Assembly (NCBI GenBank): GCA_014874485.1
Contig: JADBJK010000069.1
Location: 1 to 64,000, forward strand
Direction: 5' to 3'
DNA: 64,000 nucleotides
Source: Chloroflexota bacterium
GTDB taxonomy: Bacteria; Chloroflexota; Anaerolineae; DTLA01
Each line of letters starts with the position of its first letter. The stretch's first letter is position 1. Positions 1 to 7,319 of the stretch are shown one piece after another. The translations under genes were made by a program, and so were the position numbers. The notes under the pieces are model-generated. The model searched no databases and was not told the origin of the DNA. It was given only the letters and a program-made list of their open reading frames with translations.

Positions 1-290
1 GCTCCGCGAGATTCTTCGCGGCTCCGCCGCTCAGAATGACAGGATCATCTGTCATTGCGAGCGAAGCGAAGCAATCCAGTTGGCCCACGTGCGACGCACC
101 TCGGAGGTGCGTCGCACGTGTCTTCTCACGGCATTATGAGCGAAGCATCTCGGTTGGCGAGATTCTTCGCGGCTTCGCCGCTCAGTAGGGACAATTCATG
201 AATTGTCCCTACGAGCACCCCGCGCCCTCGCAATGACAGTCAGGGCAATTCACGAATTGCCCCTACAATTGCGTCTCATGTTGCCATCCT
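1..290. repeat. Intergenic palindromic repeat cluster, cut by the window edge
   Basis: This stretch has no gene. It holds REP-like units: a copy of TGTCATTGCGAGCGAAGCGA at about 50-72, GAGATTCTTCGCGGCTCCGC-type units, and a CTCGCAATGACAG end near 228-241. It also has a perfect 28-bp palindrome at 185-212 (GTAGGGACAATT, CATG, and its complement) and a related GGGCAATTCACGAATTGCCC palindrome near 243-264. The same modules recur near 4.4, 17.9, 40.5, 53.3 and 63.4 kb. The left end is outside the window, so the size of this copy is unknown. Confidence 0.8.
86..120. repeat. Perfect 35-nt inverted repeat, copy 1
   Basis: CACGTGCGACGCACCTC, one G, then its exact 17-nt reverse complement. An identical copy is at 53302-53336, again inside an array of TCATTGCGAG-type units. 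A palindrome this long would form a cruciform in DNA or a strong hairpin in RNA. Confidence 0.9.
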
Positions 291-295
291 GCGGC

Positions 296-1942
296 CTAGC
301 GCGCCTGGCTCGCCACGACCCGCCGCGTCTGCACGTACCAGCCCGCGATGCTCTGGAACCGATCCGATGCGCTGCGCACCGGCCCCAGCGTTACCCCCTG
401 CACCGTGTCCCGAACGCCCATGGTGTACACGGGCTGATACAAGAACACGGCAGGCGCTTCGTCGCGGAGAATCTCCTGGAGCCGCCCGTACAACTCCTGG
501 CGCAGGACGGTGTCCGGAGTCCGCCGAGCCTGCTCCATGATCTCATCAGCGTCGCGGTTCTTGAACTGGGCGAAGTTCTGCCCCGGGTCGGTCGCCTGCG
601 TGGAATGCCAGAACGGATACATATCCGGGTCGGGCGTGATGTCCAGCCAGTGGTACACCACCGCCTGGAACGCGCGAGGCCGCAGGTACTCGTTCGCCAG
701 TTCACCCGCGGACACGGACAGCGGCACTGCCCGCACCCCAACCTCGCGCCACTGCGCCGCCAGGGCCTCGGCCACCCGCACATCCTGCGGCGTGTTCAGG
801 CAGACGATTTCCACCTCCAGCGCCTTGCCGTCTTTATCGCGGATTCCGTCGCCGTCGGTATCGGCCCAGCCCGCGTCGGCCAGCAGCGACCGGGCCTGCT
901 CGGCGTCGTAGGCGGCCTGCTCAACGGCGGGGTTGTAGGCCCACGACGTGGGCAGGAGCGGACCGTAGAGCGGCAGCGCCTGGCCCCGCAGCGCGTCGGC
1001 GATGAGCCGCTTGCGGTCGGTGGCGAGAGCCAATGCCCGCCGAACAGGCATCGCACCCAGCGGCGGCGACTGCGTGTTGAGGATAACCCACGTAGCCTCG
1101 GCCACGGGCGCGGAGTACAGGTTCAGCGAAGGCAGCGCCGCTGCATCCTCTAATCGGTCGGCGGGGATGGTTCGGATGCCGTCCACTTCGCCCCGGCCGT
1201 ATGCGGCGAACACGGCGTCAGTGTCGGGATACAGGCGCAAGACAAGGTGCTCCAGATAGGGCTTCGGCGCGTCGGACAGCGGGTTGGGGCGCAGCACCAC
1301 CTCCTCGGATGTAGCCCGCTCCAGCATGAACGGGCCGTTGCCGATGGGCGAGGAGTTGAACGGATGGGCCAGCAAGTCTTTGGCCGCCGTGCCCGCCAGG
1401 ATGTGGTGGGGCAGCAGGCCGATGGTGGTGTAGTCCAGGAACGGCGCAAACGGCTCGCTCAGGGTGAACCGCACGCGCAGGTCGTCCACCTTCTCCACCT
1501 GCACCGCCTTCCACAACTCCACCAGATAGGGCGGGCCGGGGAAGTCGGGAGACCCCATGAGTTGGAACGTGTACACCGCATCGTCGGCGGTAATCGGCGC
1601 GCCGTCCTGCCACTTCAGGCCCGCCTTGAGGGTGAAGGTGTACACCAGGGCGTCGCCCGAAACCTCCCACGACTCGGCCAGGTCGGGCACGATGCGCGAG
1701 CGTTCGTCCGTGCGGGTGAGGCCGCGAAACAGCAGGCGCGCCAAGTCCTCGTCGGTCTCGTTGAAGGCCGCCAGGACTGGGTTAGGCCATTGGGGCGCGC
1801 CCACCACCCCTTCCGTGTACGTGCCGCCCTCCGCGGGAACCAGGACGGTGCTCACGTGCACCACCTGGCGCGCCAGGACTGCGCCGATGAGCACGATCCC
1901 GCAGATGGTGAGCAGTGCGGCCAAACGGGAACTGCGCGGCAT
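296..1942 (-). CDS. ABC transporter substrate-binding protein, peptide/nickel family (SBP_bac_5)
   Basis: Extracytoplasmic binding protein of the DppA/OppA type (548 aa), which would pass oligopeptides or similar ligands to an ABC permease. Residues about 8-25 form a hydrophobic N-terminal anchor. No Cys sits in a convincing lipobox, so it may be membrane-tethered rather than a lipoprotein. The family core is clear: LAESWEVSGDALVYTFTLK followed by GLKWQDGAPITADDAVYTF, and later a WADTDGDGIRDKDGK stretch seen in many members of this family. The ATG at 1942 follows GGAGAG. It lies 55 nt downstream of secG and may be co-transcribed with it. No permease or ATPase is in the window. Family assignment is firm; the ligand cannot be told. 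Confidence 0.9.
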   Translation of the reverse strand: MPRSSRLAALLTICGIVLIGAVLARQVVHVSTVLVPAEGGTYTEGVVGAPQWPNPVLAAFNETDEDLARLLFRGLTRTDERSRIVPDLAESWEVSGDALVYTFTLKAGLKWQDGAPITADDAVYTFQLMGSPDFPGPPYLVELWKAVQVEKVDDLRVRFTLSEPFAPFLDYTTIGLLPHHILAGTAAKDLLAHPFNSSPIGNGPFMLERATSEEVVLRPNPLSDAPKPYLEHLVLRLYPDTDAVFAAYGRGEVDGIRTIPADRLEDAAALPSLNLYSAPVAEATWVILNTQSPPLGAMPVRRALALATDRKRLIADALRGQALPLYGPLLPTSWAYNPAVEQAAYDAEQARSLLADAGWADTDGDGIRDKDGKALEVEIVCLNTPQDVRVAEALAAQWREVGVRAVPLSVSAGELANEYLRPRAFQAVVYHWLDITPDPDMYPFWHSTQATDPGQNFAQFKNRDADEIMEQARRTPDTVLRQELYGRLQEILRDEAPAVFLYQPVYTMGVRDTVQGVTLGPVRSASDRFQSIAGWYVQTRRVVASQAR

Positions 1943-1997
1943 ACGCTCTCCAGGATTCCCTTGTGCGGGCAGAGGCGGCAGGCGCGTTTGGCGCGGG

Positions 1998-2216
1998 CTA
2001 TGAGATCATGACGATGATGAGGGAGATGAGCAGGAACGCCACCGCCAGGGCGATGGTGGAATTGTACAGGACTTTCTCCACGCCGCGGCGCGTGCGCTGC
2101 ACGGCAGATTGAGCGCCGAACACCCCTCCCAGGTCGGACTCGCGGGCCTGGAACAGCACCGCGACGATGAGCGCGATGGCGATGATGATTTGCGCGATAT
2201 GCAGATAGGTCAGCAA
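1998..2216 (-). CDS. secG: Preprotein translocase subunit SecG
   Basis: Small accessory subunit of the SecYEG channel in the cytoplasmic membrane (72 aa from the preferred start). Two hydrophobic segments flank the conserved cytoplasmic loop ARESDLGGVFG...RTRRGVEKVLY, the SecG signature. Start choice: AGGAGG ends at 2225, so the GTG at 2225 overlaps the Shine-Dalgarno and the TTG at 2222 is too close. The TTG at 2216 has 8-nt spacing and is preferred. If the GTG were used the protein would have 75 residues. A strong promoter lies at 2252-2280. Its activity supports the large secretome encoded nearby, but the gene itself is housekeeping. Confidence 0.93.
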   Translation of the reverse strand: MLTYLHIAQIIIAIALIVAVLFQARESDLGGVFGAQSAVQRTRRGVEKVLYNSTIALAVAFLLISLIIVMIS

Positions 2217-2251
2217 GAACAACACCTCCTCAAACGTTGCTGCGCGTCGGG

Positions 2252-2280
2252 ATTATAACATCTCCGCCGTGTCGCGCCAA
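2252..2280 (-). promoter_or_regulatory. Sigma70-type promoter for secG
   Basis: On the - strand, TTGGCG (2280-2275), a 17-nt spacer, then a perfect TATAAT (2257-2252), about 30 nt ahead of the secG Shine-Dalgarno. Confidence 0.75.
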
Positions 2281-2317
2281 ATACCGCCGCGGCGCGATGA
2301 GGAATTCGGGCCTGGAT

Positions 2318-2346
2318 TTGACAAATCGCGCGGGGCGGCATAGGGT
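2318..2346 (+). promoter_or_regulatory. Sigma70-type promoter for the NifX-like gene
   Basis: A perfect TTGACA (2318-2323), 17-nt spacer, then TAGGGT (2341-2346). The ATG follows at 2378. It is divergent from the secG promoter. Confidence 0.7.
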
Positions 2347-2377
2347 AGGCGCTGACAACACCCAGGAGGAGCGCACC

Positions 2378-2770
2378 ATGGGCCACGAGCACGAACACCC
2401 GCACGAGCACCAGCACGCCCGAGTCAACGCGAAAGTGGCCGTCGCCACCGACGACGGGCTGACCGTCCGCGATACCTTCGGCGGCGCGGCGTACTACGCC
2501 GTGCTCACGGTGCGCGAGAGCGACATCGTGCACAGCGAACTGCGCGAGGCTCCGTCCAACGCGGCGGGGAACCTGACGCGGGCCATTGAGGCGCTGGCCG
2601 ACTGCCAGGTGGCGCTGGCGCGGCGCATGGACGACGACACGCGCCGAACGCTCCAGCAGGCGGGCATCCAACCCATCGCCACGGCGGTGGAACTGGTGGA
2701 GGATGCGGTGGATCGCTTCGTGCTGGACACGCTGGCCGAACTGGGGATGGGGCTGCTTGACCTCACCTAA
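2378..2770 (+). CDS. Small NifX/NafY-family protein (dinitrogenase Fe-Mo cofactor-binding domain) with His-rich N-terminus
   Basis: 130 aa. The segment VAVATDDGLTVRDTFGGAAY matches the start of the dinitrogenase iron-molybdenum cofactor biosynthesis domain shared by NifX, NafY and the NifB C-terminus. It is followed by helical segments as expected of that fold. The first about 15 residues are GHEHEHPHEHQH, a probable metal-binding tract (inference). AGGAGG at 2364-2369 fixes the ATG at 2378; an upstream in-frame start would remove the promoter and Shine-Dalgarno. No other nitrogen-fixation gene is in the window, so a nif role is unlikely. Stand-alone members often have unknown metal-cluster roles. 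Family call is good, function unknown. Confidence 0.75.
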   Translation: MGHEHEHPHEHQHARVNAKVAVATDDGLTVRDTFGGAAYYAVLTVRESDIVHSELREAPSNAAGNLTRAIEALADCQVALARRMDDDTRRTLQQAGIQPIATAVELVEDAVDRFVLDTLAELGMGLLDLT

Positions 2771-2791
2771 CCCCTCCCACACCACCGCATT

Positions 2792-2819
2792 TTGACAACC
2801 GCCCGATTCTGTGGATAAT
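2792..2819 (+). promoter_or_regulatory. Promoter for the T-box leader and pheS
   Basis: A perfect TTGACA (2792-2797), 16-nt spacer, GATAAT (2814-2819). It begins just after the NifX-like gene and would start transcription near 2826, ahead of the T-box. Confidence 0.8.
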
Positions 2820-2847
2820 AGGCGCAACAATCCGATACATCCGCAAA

Positions 2848-3126
2848 GGCTGTGACGGAGAGGAGTAGGCGGCGGGGAGCCCGCCAGGGAGGGATGGCCG
2901 AGGACTGGAAGCCATCCTCGGGTCAGCGCCGTTGAAGTTCGCTCCTGAGCCGACGGGTGAACGCCGACATTCGGCCAGTAGTCCGCTCCGGACGCCCGCC
3001 GTTACCGGGCAGCCAGTAAGCCCTGACGGGCCGCTGGTGATGAGAGGGCCTCTTGAGGCCAAACAGGGTGGTACCGCGGAGTGCGATGTAGCCGCTTCGT
3101 CCCTGAGGGACGGCGGCTTTTCTTTT
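2848..3126 (+). promoter_or_regulatory. T-box riboswitch, tRNA-Phe specific
   Basis: A tRNA-sensing leader for phenylalanyl-tRNA synthetase. Seen directly: a GAGAGGAGTA stretch with the stem I AGTA motif (2864-2867), a paired GAA (2934-2936), and one base later TTC (2938-2940), a Phe codon in the specifier position. The conserved T-box sequence AGGGTGGTACCGCG is at 3065-3078, followed by a terminator hairpin. The spacing GAA-N-specifier follows the pattern I recall for the known glyQS T-box. The TGGT of the T-box can pair with an ACCA acceptor end, as expected for tRNA-Phe. By family mechanism, uncharged tRNA-Phe stabilises the antiterminator and allows pheS transcription. The 5' boundary is approximate. 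Confidence 0.93.
3091..3126 (+). terminator. T-box attenuator hairpin
   Basis: GCCG and CGGC close a stem with CGTCCC/GGGACG around a short loop, followed by TTTTCTTTTT. It lies right after the T-box motif, as expected for a transcription-attenuation T-box. Confidence 0.85.
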
Positions 3127-3364
3127 TGGATTGGGCGCACGTTCTCACCGCGGAGAACGCCGAGACCGCAGAGGCAGAGGGCCAATCCCTGCGAATTCTG
3201 CATGCTCTGGGGTAAAACGCGGAGACGCGGCGTGATGCGCCCCTACGGACTACGGACACGGCAGCCCGCAGGGCTTGGCCCCTTCAGCCCGGCGCTTTAG
3301 CGTCGGGCGGGCGAGCCGAGTCCTTTTGCAGCAACCCATGCATCACACGGTCAAGGAGAGGGAT

Positions 3365-4390
3365 ATGCTAGAGCAACTGAGCGACATCCGAGAGCGCGCA
3401 ATGGCGGCGCTGGCGGCGGTGGACAGCCTCACCGCGCTGGACGCCTGGCGCACCGAGTACCTGGGCAAGAAGAGTTTCGTTACCGCGGCGCTCAAGAGCA
3501 TCGGCCAACTGCCGCCGGAAGACCGGCCCGTGGTGGGTAAAGCCGCCCACGAACTGCGCCTGGCGTTGGAGGCAGCGCTGGAAGAGGCGCGGCAGCGCGT
3601 GCTGGCGCTGGAGCAGGAGCGCGCCGCCCAGGCCGAGCGGGTGGACGTTACCCTCCCCGGCAGGCCCGCCACCCTGGGCCGCTTGCACCCCATCACCCAA
3701 ATCCTGTATGAAATCTACAGCATCTTCGCCGAGATGGGGTTCCAGGTGTACGACGCGCCCGAGGTGGAGACGGACGAACTCAACTTCCAGTTGCTGAACC
3801 TGCCGCCGGACCACCCGGCCCGCGACATGTGGAGCACGTTCTACACCACGCGCGACGGCATCCTGCTGCGCACCCACACGTCGCCCGGCCAGATTCGCGC
3901 CATGCGCCAGTTCTGCCCCGAGCCGATTCGCGTCATCCTGCCCGGGCGCGTGTACCGCTACGAGGCCGTTACGGCGCGCTCCGAGTCCATGTTCCACCAG
4001 GTGGAGGGCCTGGCGGTGGGGCCGCGCATCACCATGGCCGACCTGAAGGGCGTGCTCACCGATTTCGCCCGCCGCCTGTACGGGGAGCACCGACAGGTTC
4101 GTTTCCGGTGCAGTTACTTCCCGTTCACCGAGCCGAGCATGGAGGTGGACGTCAGTTGCGCGCTGTGCGATGGCGCGGGGTGCCGCGTCTGCAAGCACAC
4201 CGGCTGGGTGGAGATCGCCGGCGCGGGCATGGTGCACCCGCAGGTGCTCCGCAACGGCGGCTACGACCCGGAGCAGTTCACCGGCTTCGCCTTCGGCATG
4301 GGGCCCGACCGCATCGCCATGCTCCGCTACGGGATTGACGACATCCGCTACTTCTACAGCGACGACCTGCGCTTCCTGGCGCAGTTCTAG
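3365..4390 (+). CDS. pheS: Phenylalanine--tRNA ligase alpha subunit
   Basis: Cytosolic catalytic subunit of the PheST tetramer, which charges tRNA-Phe (341 aa, normal length). The N-terminal about 90 residues are a charged helical coiled coil that binds tRNA. The class II core follows, with motif 2 (GRVYRYEAVTARSESMFHQV) and motif 3 (GFAFGMGPDRIAMLRYGIDD). A Cys-rich insert (CALCDGAGCRVCKHTGW) is common in bacterial PheS. AAGGAG at 3353-3358 sets the ATG at 3365; an in-frame start at 3275 would add about 30 residues of non-family sequence. It is controlled by the upstream T-box. About 240 nt separate the attenuator from the start codon, which is long. pheT follows after a 279-nt gap holding a repeat element. 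Confidence 0.97.
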   Translation: MLEQLSDIRERAMAALAAVDSLTALDAWRTEYLGKKSFVTAALKSIGQLPPEDRPVVGKAAHELRLALEAALEEARQRVLALEQERAAQAERVDVTLPGRPATLGRLHPITQILYEIYSIFAEMGFQVYDAPEVETDELNFQLLNLPPDHPARDMWSTFYTTRDGILLRTHTSPGQIRAMRQFCPEPIRVILPGRVYRYEAVTARSESMFHQVEGLAVGPRITMADLKGVLTDFARRLYGEHRQVRFRCSYFPFTEPSMEVDVSCALCDGAGCRVCKHTGWVEIAGAGMVHPQVLRNGGYDPEQFTGFAFGMGPDRIAMLRYGIDDIRYFYSDDLRFLAQF

Positions 4391-4430
4391 GCCAGACGGT
4401 CATTCTGAGGCGCAAAGTGCCCAAGAATCC

Positions 4431-4627
4431 AGAGAAAATTGCCGGTTGTCATTGCGAGCGAAGCGAAGCAATCTCACGCCCTACCTGTCATGCTGAGCGA
4501 AGCGAAGCATCTCGGTTGACGAGATTCTTCGGCGCTCCGCGCCTCAGAATGACAGTTTACCGGGATTGCTGCGGGCGCTGCCCCCTCGCAATGACAAACC
4601 ATCAAGAATCCCTGTGGTAAAGTACCA
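4431..4627. repeat. Palindrome-rich repeat element, copy A (upstream of pheT)
   Basis: About 200 bp made of TTGTCATTGCGAGCGAAGCG at the left, an ATGCTGAGCGAAGCGAAGCA unit, a GATTCTTCGGCGCTCCGC unit, CTCGCAATGACAA, and a tail ending GTGGTAAAGTACCAG. It is nearly identical over its full length to the reverse complement of 40481-40680. The tail stops about 43 nt before the pheT ATG. A truncated related unit (GGTCATTCTGAGGCGC) lies just left of it at 4399-4414. Confidence 0.85.
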
Positions 4628-4669
4628 GCGGGAGCGCAGAATGACGGGGAGAACAGAGGAGAGGATACG

Positions 4670-7204
4670 ATGAGAGTGCCGTTGAGTTGGCTCAAGGAAT
4701 ACGTGGACATCACCCTGCCGGTGGAGGAACTGGCCGAGCGCCTCACCCTGGCGGGCCTGGAAGTGGCGGCCATTGAGCGCATCGGGGCCGAGTGGGACCG
4801 CGACAAGATCTTCGTGGGCGAGATTCTGGAAGTCAAGCCCCACCCCAACGCCGACCGCCTCGTGCTGGCCGTCGTCAACTACGGGCGGGGCGCACCCATG
4901 ACGGTGGTAACCGGCGCGCCCAACATCCGCGTGGGCGAGAAGGGGCACAAGGTCGCCTTCGCCACCGTCGGCGCGCGCCTCATAGACGGCTACTCCGAGG
5001 AAAAGCGCTACATGACCCTCAAGCCGTCCAAGATTCGCGGCATCCCCAGCGAGGGCATGGTCTGCTCGGAGAAGGAACTGGGCATCTCCGACGACCACGA
5101 GGGCATCATCCTGCTGGAGGACGACGCGCCCGTGGGCGTCCCCCTGGCCGACTACCTGGGCGACGTGGTGCTGGACATTGACCTGACGCCCAACCTGGCG
5201 CGGTGCCTGTCCATCATCGGCGTGGCGCGGGAGGTCGCGGCGCTCACCGGCCAGCGGGCGCGGGTTCCCGATCCGGTGGCCGTGGCCGAGGGCGCGCCCA
5301 TTGACGGGCAGATTGAGATTCTGATTGAGGACCCCGACCTGTGCAACCGCTACTCGGCCATGCTGGTGCGTGATGTCAAAATCGGGCCGTCGCCCAAGTG
5401 GATGCAGCGCCGCCTGACCCTGGCGGGGATGCGCCCCATCAACAACATCGTGGACGTTACCAACTACATCATGCTGGAATGGGGCCAGCCACTCCACGCC
5501 TTTGACTACGACCTGCTGCGGCCCAGACGCGCCGGCGGCCCGCCCGCTATCATCGTCCGCAGGGCCAAGCCGGGCGAGCGCATGACCACCCTGGACGGCG
5601 TGGACCGCGACCTGACGCCCGAGATGCTGCTCATCACCGACGGCGGCGGGCCTGTGGCCATCGCCGGCGTCATGGGCGGCCTGGAGAGCGAGGTTACCGA
5701 GCAGACCCGCAACGTCCTGATTGAGTCGGCCAACTTCCACGCCATCAACAACCGGCGCACGTCCCAGGCGCTGAAACTCGTGAGCGAGGCGTCCATCCGC
5801 TTCAGCCGGGGCATTCCCGCGTCCCGGACGGTGCCGGCGGCCACCCGCGCCGCCGAACTCATGCGCACCCTGGCGGGCGGCGTGGTGGCCCAGGGCGTGG
5901 CCGATAATTGCCCCGTTCCGCAAGAGCAGAAGACCGTCCGCCTGCGCCCCGAACAGGTGGGCCGCGTCCTCGGGATAGACATGACGGCGGATGAGGTCAA
6001 GGCCACGCTGGAGCGCCTGGAGTTTGAATGCGCGCCCGCCCCCGACGGGCTGGACGTGAAGGTGCCGCTCCACCGCCTGGACGTGGAGATTGAGGCCGAC
6101 CTGCTGGAGGAAATCGCCCGCATGGTGGGCTACGACCGCATCCCGACCACCCGCCTGCGCGACGAACTCCCGCCGCAGCGCAACAACCCGCCACTGGAAC
6201 TGGCGCGGCGCGTGCGGAGTGCGCTCGTGGGGTGCGGGCTGTACGAGGCGCTCACCTACTCATTCGTCGGGGCCGAGGATCAGGACCGCCTGCTGCCGCC
6301 CGCGTCCCGTGCGGACTTGTCGGTGCGCGCCGTGGAGCCTGGCCCCCACCTGCGGGACATGCTCCCGTGTATCCTGGCCGCCGACGCATGCATCCGCCTG
6401 GCGAACCCCATGACGCCCGAACGTACCACCATGCGCACGACGTTGCTGGCCAGCCTGCTGGCGGTAACGGCGGCCAACCTGCGCTTCACCGAGCGGGTGA
6501 ACCTGTTTGAGGTGGCGCGGGTGTACCTGCCGGTGGACGACAAGGGCCTGCCCAACGAGGTAACGCACCTGGGCATCGTGATGACCGGCCCCCGCACCGA
6601 GCGCTCCTGGCTCACGCCCGAGCCGGAGCATCAGGACTTCTTTGACCTCAAGGGCGTGGTGGAGGCGCTCATGGCCGCGCTGGGCATCGGCGACTGGCAC
6701 GTGGAGGCGGCGGCGCACCCCACGTTCCACCCGGGCCGCTGCGCCCACCTGCTCGTTGGCGACAAGCGCGTGGGCATCTTCGGCGAACTGAACCCGACCG
6801 TGCGCGTGGCGTGGGAACTGCCCGAGCAGCGCGTGTGCCTGCTGGAGATGGACCTGGACGCGGTGCTGGGCCACGTGTCCGCCGCCGTGAAGTTCCAGCC
6901 CGTGTCGCGGTATCCGGCGGTGGTGCAGGATATGGCCATCGTCGTGGATGAGACCATCCCCGCCGCGGAGGTGGAGCGGGTCATCCGGGAGACCGGCGGC
7001 AGGCTCCTGCGCAACGTCGTGCTGTTTGACGTGTACCAGGGGCCATCCATACCGGCGGGCAAGCGGAGCCTGGCCTACTCGCTCACGTACCAGTCGGACG
7101 AGAAGACGCTGACCGACGCCGAAGCCGCCAAGGTGCACAACAAGATCGTGCAGCGCCTGGCGGCCGTGCTGGGAGCCCAGTTGCGCGGGCCGTCGGGCCG
7201 ATAG
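4670..7204 (+). CDS. pheT: Phenylalanine--tRNA ligase beta subunit
   Basis: Partner of PheS (844 aa, close to the usual 790-830). Domain order is standard: N-terminal B1, an EMAP/YtpR-like tRNA-binding fold at about 40-150 (HPNADRLVLAVVNYG), B3/B4 editing domain around 210-400 (RPINNIVDVTNYIMLEWGQP), B5 at about 420-490, a catalytic-like core, and a C-terminal FDX-ACB anticodon-binding domain from about 750 (SRYPAVVQDMAIVVDE). AGGAGAGG precedes the ATG. It is separated from pheS by repeat copy A, which could affect transcription between the two subunits. Transcription ends at the hairpin at 7238-7273. Confidence 0.97.
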   Translation: MRVPLSWLKEYVDITLPVEELAERLTLAGLEVAAIERIGAEWDRDKIFVGEILEVKPHPNADRLVLAVVNYGRGAPMTVVTGAPNIRVGEKGHKVAFATVGARLIDGYSEEKRYMTLKPSKIRGIPSEGMVCSEKELGISDDHEGIILLEDDAPVGVPLADYLGDVVLDIDLTPNLARCLSIIGVAREVAALTGQRARVPDPVAVAEGAPIDGQIEILIEDPDLCNRYSAMLVRDVKIGPSPKWMQRRLTLAGMRPINNIVDVTNYIMLEWGQPLHAFDYDLLRPRRAGGPPAIIVRRAKPGERMTTLDGVDRDLTPEMLLITDGGGPVAIAGVMGGLESEVTEQTRNVLIESANFHAINNRRTSQALKLVSEASIRFSRGIPASRTVPAATRAAELMRTLAGGVVAQGVADNCPVPQEQKTVRLRPEQVGRVLGIDMTADEVKATLERLEFECAPAPDGLDVKVPLHRLDVEIEADLLEEIARMVGYDRIPTTRLRDELPPQRNNPPLELARRVRSALVGCGLYEALTYSFVGAEDQDRLLPPASRADLSVRAVEPGPHLRDMLPCILAADACIRLANPMTPERTTMRTTLLASLLAVTAANLRFTERVNLFEVARVYLPVDDKGLPNEVTHLGIVMTGPRTERSWLTPEPEHQDFFDLKGVVEALMAALGIGDWHVEAAAHPTFHPGRCAHLLVGDKRVGIFGELNPTVRVAWELPEQRVCLLEMDLDAVLGHVSAAVKFQPVSRYPAVVQDMAIVVDETIPAAEVERVIRETGGRLLRNVVLFDVYQGPSIPAGKRSLAYSLTYQSDEKTLTDAEAAKVHNKIVQRLAAVLGAQLRGPSGR

Positions 7205-7237
7205 CCGGCGTAGCGTCCGGCGCCACGGAAAAAGGGC

Positions 7238-7273
7238 GGAGGGGTTGCTGCCTGCTCAGCAACCCCTCCTTTT
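7238..7273. terminator. Bidirectional rho-independent terminator between convergent genes
   Basis: A perfect 13-bp stem GGAGGGGTTGCTG/CAGCAACCCCTCC with a 6-nt loop. TTTT follows on the + strand, and on the - strand a T-run (complement of AAAAA at 7229-7233) follows, so it can end both pheT and the large LysM protein gene. Confidence 0.9.
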
Positions 7274-7319
7274 GCGCGTTGCCTCGGAGCCGTAGCCCCT
7301 TCCCCTCAACGCGCCTGAC

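Noticed and set aside
203..1153. + strand open frame opposite the peptide-binding protein gene
   Set aside because: It starts inside a palindromic repeat, has no family features, and is fully antisense to a clear SBP_bac_5 gene.
2763..3203. - strand open frame across the T-box leader
   Set aside because: The region is explained by a complete T-box and promoter on the + strand; the frame has no family features.
4417..4620. Short open frames in the repeat elements (CHCERSEAI, CHAERSEAS-type peptides), also at 53249-53485 and 63309-63616
   Set aside because: These are translations of the GAGCGAAGCGAAGC repeats and are commonly mis-annotated as proteins.
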